Origin: Bacillota bacterium
GTDB lineage: Bacteria; Bacillota; Clostridia; Oscillospirales; Ruminococcaceae
Assembly (NCBI GenBank): GCA_023458875.1
Contig: JAEWXO010000055.1
Coordinates: forward strand, 1-36,169
Direction of reading: 5' to 3'
DNA: 36,169 nucleotides
Below the pieces are notes generated by a model. The model was given only the letters and a program-made list of their open reading frames with translations, had not been told where the DNA came from and searched no databases. Both the position numbers and the translations under genes were made by a program. Positions 7,724-15,620 of the stretch are shown one piece after another (position 1 is the first letter of the stretch; the number at the start of each line of letters is the position of its first letter).

Positions 7724-8956
7724 TTGAGAAGAGTAGTAATTACAGGAATGGGCACGGTTAATTCACTGGGACAGAGTAAAGACGAATTTTGGAAAAATAT
7801 TTCTGATGGAAAGCTCGGCTTTTCATTTATCGATAAATTTAACACTGAGGGACTTGGAGTAAACATTGTAAGTCAGGTAAAGGACTTTGAACCTGACGAG
7901 AGCATAGATAAAAAAGAACTGCGCAGGATGGACAGATTTACTCAGCTGGCAGTCACGGCTGCAAGTGAGGCACTTAAAGACTGCGGTTCAGATATGAAGG
8001 ATATTGATCCGTACAGGGCCGGCGTTATTATAGGGTGTGGCATTGGCGGACTCGAGCTTACACAGCAGGAACATGGCAAGTATCTTGAAAAGGGACCTAA
8101 CAGGATATCCGTTTTCTATATACCTATGATGATAGGAAATATGGCATCGGGAACAGTAGCAATGAGGACAGGTTTCAAGGCAGATAATTTTGCTACAGTT
8201 ACTGCATGTGCATCATCAACACATGCTATAGGTGAGGCATTCAGAAAGATAAAAGACGGATATATAGATGTCTGCCTTTGCGGAGGAACAGAGAGCTGTA
8301 TTACTGAATTTGCACTTGGCGGATTCAACAACATGAAGGCTCTGTCCAGATCCTCTGAGCTTGACCGTGCATCTATTCCGTTTGATAAGGAAAGAAACGG
8401 ATTTGTTCTTGGTGAGGGAAGCGGTATGCTAATGCTTGAAGAATATGAACACGCAAAGGCACGCGGCGCCAGAATCTATGCGGAGATTGCCGGATACGGA
8501 GCAACATGTGATGCATACCATATGACATCACCGGCACCTGACGGTCTGGCTGCTTCAAGAGCAATGGTAAATGCCTATACGGAAGCAGGCCTTAAGGCTT
8601 CGGATATTGATTATATAAATGCTCACGGAACATCTACCGGCCTTAATGACAAATATGAGACTATAGCTATCAAAAATGCTTTCGGCGAACATGCAGCAAA
8701 AATAAAAATAAACTCAACAAAATCAATGATAGGACATCTTCTGGGCGCTGCCGGTGCGGTTGAAGCTATAGCCACTGCACTCCAGATAAACAACGGAATG
8801 ATTCACAGAACAGTAGGATACAGAGTGTTTGATGAGGAATGTGACCTTGACTACTGCACAGACGGAAATATAAAAACGAATATCAGAGCCGCAATTTCAA
8901 ACTCTCTTGGATTTGGCGGACATAATGCAACAATATGCATAAAAGCATGTGAATAA
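7724..8956 (+). CDS. fabF: 3-oxoacyl-ACP synthase II (elongating condensing enzyme)
   Basis: Elongates acyl-ACP by two carbons with malonyl-ACP. The Cys-His-His triad is seen as Cys162 (TACASS), His301 (NAHGTST) and His338 (MIGHLLGAAG). The length of 410 residues is typical. The start is TTG at 7724 after AAAGGGG; the protein begins with the family's RRVVITGMG strand directly at the start, supporting it. accB begins 16 bases after the stop. Confidence 0.97.
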   Translation: MRRVVITGMGTVNSLGQSKDEFWKNISDGKLGFSFIDKFNTEGLGVNIVSQVKDFEPDESIDKKELRRMDRFTQLAVTAASEALKDCGSDMKDIDPYRAGVIIGCGIGGLELTQQEHGKYLEKGPNRISVFYIPMMIGNMASGTVAMRTGFKADNFATVTACASSTHAIGEAFRKIKDGYIDVCLCGGTESCITEFALGGFNNMKALSRSSELDRASIPFDKERNGFVLGEGSGMLMLEEYEHAKARGARIYAEIAGYGATCDAYHMTSPAPDGLAASRAMVNAYTEAGLKASDIDYINAHGTSTGLNDKYETIAIKNAFGEHAAKIKINSTKSMIGHLLGAAGAVEAIATALQINNGMIHRTVGYRVFDEECDLDYCTDGNIKTNIRAAISNSLGFGGHNATICIKACE

Positions 8957-8972
8957 ACAGAGGAGGATCAGA

Positions 8973-9440
8973 ATGTCAGAAAGAATAATTTGTAATCTTA
9001 CTTTTGATGAAATAAAGGAGCTTATTGACCTCGTATCACAAAAGAAGATAGGAAAGCTTGATATAGAAGTTGAGGACAGTCATCTTATTATTGAAGATGA
9101 AAAGGCGCCTGTTGTAAGTATGCCGCAGGTACAGCAGGCAGTGCAGGTACAGAAGGTTCTGGAGGAAGCAGGTCCGGCAGCAGAGGAAAAGAGTGAGGAA
9201 CTCAGCGGAAATGTTGTAAAGGCACCTATTGTCGGAACATACTACGCAGCAGCTTCCCCTGATAAGCCGCCTTTTGTTAAAATAGGACAGAAGGTTAAAA
9301 AAGGTGACGTATTGTTCATTGTTGAATCAATGAAGCTCATGAATGAAATACAAAGTGAGTATGACGGAGTTGTAAAGACAATTTTTGTTTCAAATGCCAC
9401 CCCGGTAGAATACGATCAGCCTATAATGATTATCGAATAA
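8973..9440 (+). CDS. accB: Biotin carboxyl carrier protein of acetyl-CoA carboxylase
   Basis: Carries the biotin that shuttles carboxyl between AccC and AccAD. An N-terminal helical region (to ~50) and a short A/Q/E-rich linker precede the biotinyl domain, with biotinylated Lys121 in ESMKLM and the APIVGTYY strand at 84-91. I choose ATG 8973, since AGGAGG (8961-8966) sits 6 bases upstream, over an ATG at 8949 that would overlap fabF and lack a site. Gives 155 residues. Confidence 0.95.
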   Translation: MSERIICNLTFDEIKELIDLVSQKKIGKLDIEVEDSHLIIEDEKAPVVSMPQVQQAVQVQKVLEEAGPAAEEKSEELSGNVVKAPIVGTYYAAASPDKPPFVKIGQKVKKGDVLFIVESMKLMNEIQSEYDGVVKTIFVSNATPVEYDQPIMIIE

Positions 9441-9459
9441 CGGAAAACAGGTGAGATAA

Positions 9460-9891
9460 ATGGATATATTGATGAATAGACAGCAGATAGAGGAGATAAT
9501 ACCTCACAGAGATCCGTTCATGCTTATCGATGAAGTTATCGAAATGGAGCCTGGAAAAAGGATAGTTGCAAGAAAGCATATAAAGGAAGATGAATTCTGG
9601 TTCAAGGGACATTTTCCTGAAAAGCCGGTAGTTCCGGGTGTGCTTCTTATAGAAATGCTTGCTCAGGCAGGTGCGGTTTCAATGCTTTCTATGGATGAGC
9701 ATAAGGGTAAAATAGGTTTTCTGGGCGGTGTAGACAAGGCAAAGTTCAGACGTATGGTCGTTCCGGGCGATACAGTCACGCTGGAAGTTGAAATAATAAA
9801 AGTCAAAGGTCCGGTAGGCGTAGGAAAAGCAGTTGCTTCCGTAGACGGTCAGAAAGCCGTATCAGCAGAAATATCTTTTGTCCTTAAATAA
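9460..9891 (+). CDS. fabZ: 3-hydroxyacyl-ACP dehydratase
   Basis: Hotdog-fold dehydratase converting 3-hydroxyacyl-ACP to trans-2-enoyl-ACP. The catalytic His51 (FKGHFP) and Glu65 (LLIEMLAQ) are present and IPHRDPFMLID (14-24) is the usual N-terminal motif. Length is 143 residues. AGGTGAG precedes ATG 9460; an in-frame ATG at 9472 is an alternative start. With no enoyl reductase next door, the enoyl product must be reduced by an enzyme encoded elsewhere. Confidence 0.96.
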   Translation: MDILMNRQQIEEIIPHRDPFMLIDEVIEMEPGKRIVARKHIKEDEFWFKGHFPEKPVVPGVLLIEMLAQAGAVSMLSMDEHKGKIGFLGGVDKAKFRRMVVPGDTVTLEVEIIKVKGPVGVGKAVASVDGQKAVSAEISFVLK

Positions 9892-9911
9892 ACAAATGGA
9901 GTATAGAGACA

Positions 9912-11261
9912 ATGTTTAAGAAAATATTAATAGCTAACAGGGGCGAAATAGCCGTAAGAATTATACGGGCGTGCCGTGAACTCGGAATCCGGACGGTAGC
10001 TGTATATTCAACTGCTGACAGAAACTCACTGCATGCCCAGATTGCTGACGAGTCAGTGTGCATAGGACCGGCAGATTCAAACAAGAGCTATCTGAATATG
10101 GAGGCCATTATTTCGGCGTGTGACATAACAGGTGCTGAAGCGGTACATCCGGGATTCGGGTTTTTGTCCGAAAACTCAAGATTTGCACGTATATGCGAAA
10201 AATGCGGTATTACATTCATAGGACCTTCACCCGAATCAATAGATATGCTCGGAGATAAAGCCACAGCAAAGAAAACCATGGAGGATGTCGGTGTTCCGGT
10301 AATTCCGGGATCAAGAGGCGAAGTAAAATCCTTTGACGAAGCTGCAGAGCTTGCAGATAAAATAGGATATCCGGTTCTTGTCAAAGCAGCCGCCGGAGGA
10401 GGCGGACGAGGAATAAGAATGGTAAGCGACCGTTCTGAGCTTGAGGCACAGATAACGGCAGCCAGACAGGAGGCTAAAAACTTTTTCGGTGATGATTCTG
10501 TTTATATTGAAAAGTTTTTGGAAAATCCAAGACATGTCGAGATACAGATAGCAGCTGACAAATACGGAAATATCGTTTATCTGGGAGAACGTGACTGCAG
10601 TCTTCAGAGAAGACACCAGAAGGTTCTTGAGGAAAGTCCAAGTCCTGTAATGACTGAGGATTTAAGGGCAAAAATGGGCGCTGCAGCAGTTAAAGCGGCA
10701 GAGGTAAGCAAGTATTATAATGTCGGAACCATCGAATTTCTCGTTGATAAAAACAATGATTTTTATTTTATGGAAATGAATACAAGAATTCAGGTTGAGC
10801 ATCCTATAACTGAATTTGTAACAGGCGTTGATCTTGTAAAAACACAGATAAAAATCGCAAACGGCGAGAAACTGGAATTTACCCAGGATGATATAAAGCT
10901 TCACGGTCATTCCATAGAGTGCCGCATAAATGCAGAATGTCCTGAGAAAAACTTCAGACCGTGTCCGGGTACGATAAGTGCGTTATATACTCCCGGTGGT
11001 CCCGGCATAAGAGTTGACAGTGCCGCTTATCAGGGATATACAATAACACCGTACTATGATTCAATGATTTCAAAGCTTATTGTCTTTGGAAATACAAGAC
11101 AGGAAGCTATTATGAAAATGAGATGGGCATTATCCGAGTTTATTGTCGGAGGTATAGACACAAATATTGATTTTCAGCTCGAACTTATAAAGAACAGGGT
11201 TTTTGAAGAAGGAAGCTATGATGTCGGTTTTATTGAAAAATTTCTTGAGTCACATAAATAA
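9912..11261 (+). CDS. accC: Biotin carboxylase subunit of acetyl-CoA carboxylase
   Basis: ATP-grasp enzyme that carboxylates the AccB biotin with bicarbonate and ATP. The N-terminal domain starts KILIANRGEIAVRI; the glycine loop GGGGRGIRM lies near 162-170; the ERDCSLQRRHQK and EMNTRIQVEHP motifs (ATP/metal and catalytic residues) and the C-terminal domain follow. 449 residues, full length. It lies between fabZ (20 bases) and accD (26 bases) in one operon. Confidence 0.97.
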   Translation: MFKKILIANRGEIAVRIIRACRELGIRTVAVYSTADRNSLHAQIADESVCIGPADSNKSYLNMEAIISACDITGAEAVHPGFGFLSENSRFARICEKCGITFIGPSPESIDMLGDKATAKKTMEDVGVPVIPGSRGEVKSFDEAAELADKIGYPVLVKAAAGGGGRGIRMVSDRSELEAQITAARQEAKNFFGDDSVYIEKFLENPRHVEIQIAADKYGNIVYLGERDCSLQRRHQKVLEESPSPVMTEDLRAKMGAAAVKAAEVSKYYNVGTIEFLVDKNNDFYFMEMNTRIQVEHPITEFVTGVDLVKTQIKIANGEKLEFTQDDIKLHGHSIECRINAECPEKNFRPCPGTISALYTPGGPGIRVDSAAYQGYTITPYYDSMISKLIVFGNTRQEAIMKMRWALSEFIVGGIDTNIDFQLELIKNRVFEEGSYDVGFIEKFLESHK

Positions 11262-11287
11262 CCGGACATATAAGAGGTGATTAAAAA

Positions 11288-12160
11288 ATGCTTGAGGATT
11301 TGTTTAAAGTAGTAAAAACAAGATTTAACGGAAAGGAATCCGACGTTATTCCTGTATCTGATTCAACAATACCGGAAAATCTTATGTTTAAATGCCCAAG
11401 ATGCCGCAATACAATGTTTGAGGATGATTATACACGAAATAACAGAGTATGTGCATCATGCGACTATCACGGAAGACTTTCAGCACATGAAAGAATACGT
11501 ATTACGGTTGATAAGGACAGCTTTGTAGAATATGATGCTGACATGGTAAGCAAAAACCCTATTGATTTTCCCGGATATGACAAAAAACAAAGTGATCTCA
11601 GAGACAAGACATGTCTTAAAGATGCTGTAATAACCGGGGAGGCTTCTATAAGACGAATAAGAGCGGTAATAGCCGTAATGGATACTTCATATATGATGGC
11701 TTCTATGGGAAGTGTTGTAGGAGAGAGAATAACACGTGCCATAGAAAGAGCAACAGAGAAAAAGCTTCCGTTTATAGCTTTTACAGCATCAGGCGGTGCA
11801 AGAATGCAAGAGGGAACTGTATCTCTCATGCAGATGGCAAAAACATCGGGTGCGATTGCAAGGCACGACGATGCAGGACAGCTTTATATTACAGTACTTA
11901 CCGACCCTACGACAGGCGGAGTTACAGCGTCATTTGCATCACTGGGGGATATAATAATTGCTGAACCTAAGGTTCTTGTAGGATTTGCCGGAAGACGAGT
12001 AATAGAGGGTACAATAAAGCAGCGTCTGCCGGATGATTTTCAGCTTGCTGAATTTCTTATGCAAAAAGGATTTGTTGATATGATAGTTGAGAGAAAAAAA
12101 ATGAGAAGTGTTCTTTCACATCTTATGATGATGCACAACTATCAGCCTGAAGAAATATAA
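11288..12160 (+). CDS. accD: Acetyl-CoA carboxylase carboxyltransferase subunit beta
   Basis: With AccA it transfers carboxyl from biotin to acetyl-CoA to give malonyl-CoA. The AccD-specific zinc ribbon is intact (Cys36, Cys39, Cys55, Cys58), followed by the crotonase-like core with ASGGARMQEG and a DPTTGGV segment. 290 residues is normal. AGAGGTGAT lies 8 bases before the ATG. Confidence 0.97.
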   Translation: MLEDLFKVVKTRFNGKESDVIPVSDSTIPENLMFKCPRCRNTMFEDDYTRNNRVCASCDYHGRLSAHERIRITVDKDSFVEYDADMVSKNPIDFPGYDKKQSDLRDKTCLKDAVITGEASIRRIRAVIAVMDTSYMMASMGSVVGERITRAIERATEKKLPFIAFTASGGARMQEGTVSLMQMAKTSGAIARHDDAGQLYITVLTDPTTGGVTASFASLGDIIIAEPKVLVGFAGRRVIEGTIKQRLPDDFQLAEFLMQKGFVDMIVERKKMRSVLSHLMMMHNYQPEEI

Positions 12161-12180
12161 CACGGAGGCAGAGATTATAC

Positions 12181-13011
12181 ATGGATAGCTACGTAAATAT
12201 ACTGACGCCGTGGCAGCGTCTTGAACTTATCAGAAATAAGGCACGTCCTACGATTAATGATTATATTCCTATGATATTCGATGAATTCCGTGAGATGCAC
12301 GGTGACAGGTATTATGGTGATGATGCAGCTATATTAGGCGGTATTGCAATGCTTGACAGTATGCCGGTTACAATAATTTCTCATGTAAAAGGGCGCAATA
12401 TAGAGGAAAATAAAAAAGCTAATTTTGCAATGCCTCATCCGGAGGGCTACAGAAAGGCACTCAGGCTTGCAAAGCAGGCAGAGAAATTTCACAGGCCTGT
12501 TATATGCTTTATAGATACTCCCGGTGCATTCTGCGGTATAGAAGCCGAGGAAAGAGGACAGGGAGAGGCAATAGCTAAAAACATCTGTGAGTTTATGAGA
12601 CTGAAGACACCTATTATTTCAGTTGTCCTTGGTGAAGGCGGAAGCGGAGGCGCGCTGGCACTCGGAGTATGTGATGAGCTTGCAATGATGTCAAATGCTC
12701 TTTATTCGGTTATTTCTCCAAGGGGATTTGCAAGTATTTTATGGAAGGATGCCTCAAGGGAAAAAGATGCCTGCAATATGATGAAAATAACGGCTGAAGA
12801 TATGATAAAACTTGGCATTGCAGAGCATATAATAAATGAGCCAATAGGCGGCGCACACAACGATTTGTGCAAAACTGCTGAAAATATAAAAGAATATTTG
12901 TTAGATTCTATAGTGAAAAAAAGCAAGAAAAGTATTGACGTTTTACTTAATGAACGATATACTAAGTTTAGAAAAATCGGTGAGTTTGAAGAATCTCAAA
13001 AAGAGGAATAA
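12181..13011 (+). CDS. accA: Acetyl-CoA carboxylase carboxyltransferase subunit alpha
   Basis: Partner of AccD. The short N-terminal helical part (TPWQRLELIRNKARPT) leads into the crotonase-like core with DTPGAFCGIEAEERGQGEAIA and the GEGGSGGALA oxyanion loop. 276 residues is slightly shorter than the E. coli form (319), as is common in clostridia. It follows accD by 20 bases with GGAGG upstream. Confidence 0.96.
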   Translation: MDSYVNILTPWQRLELIRNKARPTINDYIPMIFDEFREMHGDRYYGDDAAILGGIAMLDSMPVTIISHVKGRNIEENKKANFAMPHPEGYRKALRLAKQAEKFHRPVICFIDTPGAFCGIEAEERGQGEAIAKNICEFMRLKTPIISVVLGEGGSGGALALGVCDELAMMSNALYSVISPRGFASILWKDASREKDACNMMKITAEDMIKLGIAEHIINEPIGGAHNDLCKTAENIKEYLLDSIVKKSKKSIDVLLNERYTKFRKIGEFEESQKEE

Positions 13012-13040
13012 ATTTACTGGCTTTTATCAATTATTTATTC

Positions 13041-13063
13041 TGGTGAAAAAACACCATTATAAT
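13041..13063 (+). promoter_or_regulatory. Possible acpP promoter and small hairpin
   Basis: A perfect TATAAT (13058-13063) stands 30 bases before acpP, but no good -35 box pairs with it. Just before it is TGGTG-AAAAAA-CACCA (13041-13056), a short hairpin. This could allow extra acpP transcription independent of the upstream genes, which would suit the high demand for carrier protein. Confidence 0.35.
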
Positions 13064-13092
13064 ATAAAATTATTTATATGGAGGAACTATTA

Positions 13093-13329
13093 ATGGTTTT
13101 CGAAAAGCTTAAAGAAATTATTGCTGATCAGTTGGATGTAGATTCTGAATCAATTAAAATGGAATCTTCAATAACAGAGGATTTACATGCAGATTCACTG
13201 GACGTTGTTGATCTGATCATGACAATTGAAGGCGAATTTGATATGGAGTTCCCTGACAGTGATGTTGAAGCAATAAAAACAGTCGGAGATATCGTAAATT
13301 ATATTGAGTCAAATGTTTCAGCGGAATAA
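13093..13329 (+). CDS. acpP: Acyl carrier protein
   Basis: Carries growing acyl chains on phosphopantetheine. It is a 78-residue acidic four-helix protein with the attachment Ser35 in HADSLDVVD. I choose ATG 13093, because GGAGG (13080-13084) lies 8 bases before it; an upstream ATG at 13078 overlaps that ribosome site. It is the last gene of the fatty acid cluster and is followed by a strong hairpin. Confidence 0.97.
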   Translation: MVFEKLKEIIADQLDVDSESIKMESSITEDLHADSLDVVDLIMTIEGEFDMEFPDSDVEAIKTVGDIVNYIESNVSAE

Positions 13330-13344
13330 TTTATTCTGTAAATA

Positions 13345-13376
13345 ATATCACCTGGCAGCCGACTGTCAGGTGATAT
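13345..13376 (+). terminator. Terminator after acpP
   Basis: ATATCACCTG pairs with CAGGTGATAT (10 bp), extended by CAG/CTG around a CCGA loop, then an AT-rich stretch ending in TTTTT. It has a long stem but a weak immediate T-run, so some readthrough into the next small gene is likely. Confidence 0.7.
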
Positions 13377-13442
13377 AATTTAAATTTTCGTTTTTAGAGA
13401 TTATCTGCATGTTTTACTGACATGTACAGAAAGGAAGTAACA

Positions 13443-13604
13443 ATGAAAAAGGTTGAAGAAAAAGCATTAGTATTTAGTACTTTTACATCAGTACTTTTAT
13501 CTTTTACTCTTATAATTGGCGTTGTCGCTTTTATATCTTTCAGAACAAAGAAAAAAAGGGATTACTCTGAAAAGTGGAAAGATTATGATGAATGCGGAGT
13601 GTAG
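13443..13604 (+). CDS. Small single-span membrane protein, unknown (53 aa)
   Basis: I do not recognise this gene. It encodes a short charged N-terminus (KKVEEK), one hydrophobic span at about residues 11-33, then a basic patch RTKKKRD and a charged tail ending DECGV. The positive patch after the span suggests the C-terminus is cytoplasmic. AGGAAG lies 6 bases before ATG 13443, and a strong terminator follows the stop, which supports a real transcribed gene. An upstream in-frame ATG at 13422 lacks a ribosome site. It may be read from acpP by readthrough. Confidence 0.6.
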   Translation: MKKVEEKALVFSTFTSVLLSFTLIIGVVAFISFRTKKKRDYSEKWKDYDECGV

Positions 13605-13640
13605 AGCATTAAAATAATTTCTTCTTTAAAATATATTATG

Positions 13641-13684
13641 CCCCTTTGCCCGGTGAAATCAGATCCGGACAAAAGGGGTTTTTA
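13641..13684 (+). terminator. Intrinsic terminator after the 53-residue gene
   Basis: CCCCTTTGCCCGG folds on CCGGACAAAAGGGG, with an 11-base loop, followed directly by TTTTTATA. This is a classic intrinsic terminator on the plus strand. Confidence 0.85.
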
Positions 13685-13756
13685 TATGTAGTGATATAGA
13701 GGATATACTTTGCAGTGGATACTATCTAGCTTTTACGGTAAAGTAATTAATTTTTT

Positions 13757-13855
13757 CTGGGGATTTCGACTCAGCACGAATCGACCGGGCTTTTCGGTCG
13801 CGCCTTTAACCTTCGGATACCCTGGACCTTCAGGCATATGTCCATAACTTTATGG
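13757..13855 (+). repeat. Hairpin-rich intergenic repeat, copy 2
   Basis: Same family and orientation as copy 1: bases 13760-13786 match 1233-1259 with one change, which weakens the CGACTC/GAATCG stem. CGACC/GGTCG (13782-13800) is kept, as are a TGGACCTTC block (13822-13832) and a terminal CCATAA/TTATGG hairpin (13842-13855). It lies between converging transcripts (the 53-residue gene and yabR). Confidence 0.75.
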
Positions 13856-13872
13856 TGGGGCTTTTTTGAAAT

Positions 13873-13908
13873 AAAAAATGATGAGATATAAAAATATAGC
13901 TCATCATT
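13873..13908 (-). terminator. Terminator after the yabR-like gene
   Basis: On the minus strand AATGATGAG pairs with CTCATCATT (9 bp, 13877-13908) and is followed by TTTTTTA, 7 bases beyond the stop codon of the S1 protein gene. Confidence 0.8.
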
Positions 13909-13915
13909 GAATTTT

Positions 13916-14410
13916 TTATTTACTGCGGCGGCCTGTATTTCTGCGTTTGCCTTCTATGTTACGTTTAAGGTCGCACATTTTCTCTTCGCTGTTCTGTTTA
14001 AAACGTGATAACATATCCTCGAAGGAAAGTTCCTGAGGAGGCTGTTTGCTTACTGCTGACCTTGGATTGCTGTTATTTCCGCCGTTATTTACAGGTCTTG
14101 TATTCTGCGGTCTTTGAGTCTGAGGTCTTGAATTATTGTTCTGGGTTCTTGGCTTCTGCGGGGCCGGATCCATGGCTTTTTTTATTGAAAGACTGGTCTT
14201 GCCCTGCTCATCAATGTTTAGAACCTTGACCTTGACAGACTGACCTTCAGTTATATGATCCCTTATTTCGTTTACATAAGTATTTGATATTTCAGAAATA
14301 TGAACCATACCGACAAAAGTTTTATCTTCAAGGGGAATTTCTACAAATGCTCCGTAATTAGTAATATTACGAACCTTTCCGTCATAAATTTTTCCGATTT
14401 CAAGCAACAT
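13916..14410 (-). CDS. S1 domain RNA-binding protein (YabR-like)
   Basis: One S1 RNA-binding domain fills residues 3-78: GKIYDGKVRNITNYGAFVEI and VHISEIS are the typical strands. The rest is a long N/P/R/Q-rich, probably disordered linker (80-125) and a basic tail ending in GRRSK. The domain plus location directly after divIC match B. subtilis yabR. The family's role is poorly defined (stress or ribosome association has been suggested for related YugI/GSP13). ATG at 14410 has AGGAGG about 14 bases upstream, a longer spacing than usual. Confidence 0.85.
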   Translation of the reverse strand: MLLEIGKIYDGKVRNITNYGAFVEIPLEDKTFVGMVHISEISNTYVNEIRDHITEGQSVKVKVLNIDEQGKTSLSIKKAMDPAPQKPRTQNNNSRPQTQRPQNTRPVNNGGNNSNPRSAVSKQPPQELSFEDMLSRFKQNSEEKMCDLKRNIEGKRRNTGRRSK

Positions 14411-14436
14411 AAAAAAATTAGTATCCTCCTAAATTA

Positions 14437-14745
14437 TTAGTTTCTGGATGTATCATAAAATCTTATTTCGTTTGGATAAGCATAGTTCATATTTTCTATT
14501 GCCAGTTTTTCTTTATAGGCATTTATATCGTCATCATCAAATAACCGCTGATATTCTTCGTTTTCATCCTGAACTGTCTGAGTCTGAATTTTAAGTTGTT
14601 CAAGCTCTTTACGTTTTTCGGCAAGTAATGCCTGTGTAGAGATAATAGAAATAAAACATGCTATAACGGAAACAAGGATTATTATTCTACCGAAAACTTT
14701 CAAGGGATTTTTTGCGGTATCTTTTTTACCCAATTTATACTTCAC
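14437..14745 (-). CDS. divIC: Septum formation initiator, DivIC/FtsB family
   Basis: A small bitopic division protein: basic cytoplasmic N-terminus, one transmembrane span at ~20-40, then a coiled coil (~42-70, AEKRKELEQLKIQ) and a short outer domain. It joins FtsL and DivIB at the division site. 102 residues is normal. The start is GTG at 14745 with AAAGGA very close upstream. It sits between yabQ and yabR as in B. subtilis and has its own vegetative-type promoter. Confidence 0.88.
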   Translation of the reverse strand: MKYKLGKKDTAKNPLKVFGRIIILVSVIACFISIISTQALLAEKRKELEQLKIQTQTVQDENEEYQRLFDDDDINAYKEKLAIENMNYAYPNEIRFYDTSRN

Positions 14746-14779
14746 TGTCCTTTTATGATAATCAATTTAGACTACCTTA

Positions 14780-14808
14780 ATTATACTACAAAAGGACATA
14801 TCAATCAA
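14780..14808 (-). promoter_or_regulatory. Vegetative promoter of divIC-yabR
   Basis: On the minus strand TTGATT (14803-14808), a 17-base spacer and TATAAT (14780-14785) lie over the end of yabQ. This would let divIC and yabR be expressed in growing cells independently of the sporulation genes upstream. Confidence 0.7.
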
Positions 14809-15206
14809 GGGGTTTTTAATATTTTTTTATGATGGAAAGCTTTTTTTATTGTAAATGTTATAGGTTTTAAGATAAATCTTTTAAAAAACGACATTATTTT
14901 AATAAATACTCCCGTAACTATATTGCCGACAGTAAAGAAGTATAAGGCAAATCCAAGAAAATTCCCCAGAATATAATATACACGGAAATCAGCACGGGCT
15001 GCTGCAATTGTAAAAGCCATTAAAAAAACAGAATACATAATAAAGAAAAGTATATCTTCTATTGCAACAAGCAGTGCATTATGAGGAAGTGTTATTCTTA
15101 TAATGCGGAATATATCATAAACAATGCCGATAGGTATTCCAAACAGGCAGCTTACAAGGAAAAGCTTCAGCTGCTCGCTTACTCTGAAAAATGTTTCAAG
15201 CTCCAG
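14805..15206 (-). CDS. yabQ: Sporulation protein YabQ, with a CTG start codon
   Basis: An integral membrane protein needed for spore cortex formation in B. subtilis. The full frame gives 133 residues and about four hydrophobic segments. The family core is visible at 10-40: SEQLKLFLVSC, then GIPIGIVYDIFRIIR. The reading frame is closed by TAA directly before a CTG at 15206-15204, and a perfect AGGAGG (15215-15220) stands 8 bases before that CTG; no ATG, GTG or TTG occurs in frame until Met57, in mid-domain. I infer CTG initiation. A start at Met57 would lose the conserved first half. It follows yabP by 15 bases. Confidence 0.82.
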   Translation of the reverse strand: MELETFFRVSEQLKLFLVSCLFGIPIGIVYDIFRIIRITLPHNALLVAIEDILFFIMYSVFLMAFTIAAARADFRVYYILGNFLGFALYFFTVGNIVTGVFIKIMSFFKRFILKPITFTIKKAFHHKKILKTP

Positions 15207-15221
15207 TTAAGTCACCTCCTG

Positions 15222-15503
15222 TTACCGGAACAGTTTACCGATAAATGAAACAGGTCCTTTTCTGTCCTTGTCGCCGTAGCATAGTGACCATATGTCACCT
15301 TCAATGGTCATATCTCCTGTTTCAACACTTATGGAGTTTACATGCAGGTTTCTGCCCGATACTGTAAGCTCGCCCATTTGCGTATACAGCAGAATTTCTT
15401 TCTCATCAAAATTATCTACATCTGTAACACCGGAAATAGAGAGGCTTTTTCTGTTCTCCATAATTATATTGTGGATCTGTCGCGTTGTTTTTTCGTCATT
15501 CAT
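15222..15503 (-). CDS. yabP: Sporulation protein YabP
   Basis: A YabP/YqfC-family protein of 93 residues, mostly beta strand: LSISGVTDVDNFDEKEILLYTQMG followed by LTVSGRNLHVNSISVETGDMTIEGDI fits the family pattern. YabP is required for cortex assembly in B. subtilis and is made in the mother cell. I start at ATG 15503, with AAGGAG 9 bases upstream, and not at ATG 15524, which overlaps that site. The yabQ ribosome site begins 2 bases after the stop. Confidence 0.88.
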   Translation of the reverse strand: MNDEKTTRQIHNIIMENRKSLSISGVTDVDNFDEKEILLYTQMGELTVSGRNLHVNSISVETGDMTIEGDIWSLCYGDKDRKGPVSFIGKLFR

Positions 15504-15570
15504 TTTTAAAAACTCCTTAAACATAATAAATTATATTTAATATATATGCCCCAAAAAATAATTTGAGAAT

Positions 15571-15611
15571 AAAAAAATGCTGATTTCAGAAATTTATCTG
15601 GAATCAGCATT
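15571..15611 (-). terminator. Terminator of the GH94 gene
   Basis: On the minus strand a 14-bp stem AATGCTGATTCCAG/CTGAAATCAGCATT (one G-T pair; 15576-15611) is followed by seven T. It isolates the phosphorylase gene from yabP. Confidence 0.9.
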
Positions 15612-15620
15612 AAAATATAT

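Noticed and set aside
15504..15570. SigmaE-type promoter before yabP
   Set aside because: A CATATATA box could be a -10, but no acceptable -35 lies at the right distance, so I do not list it.
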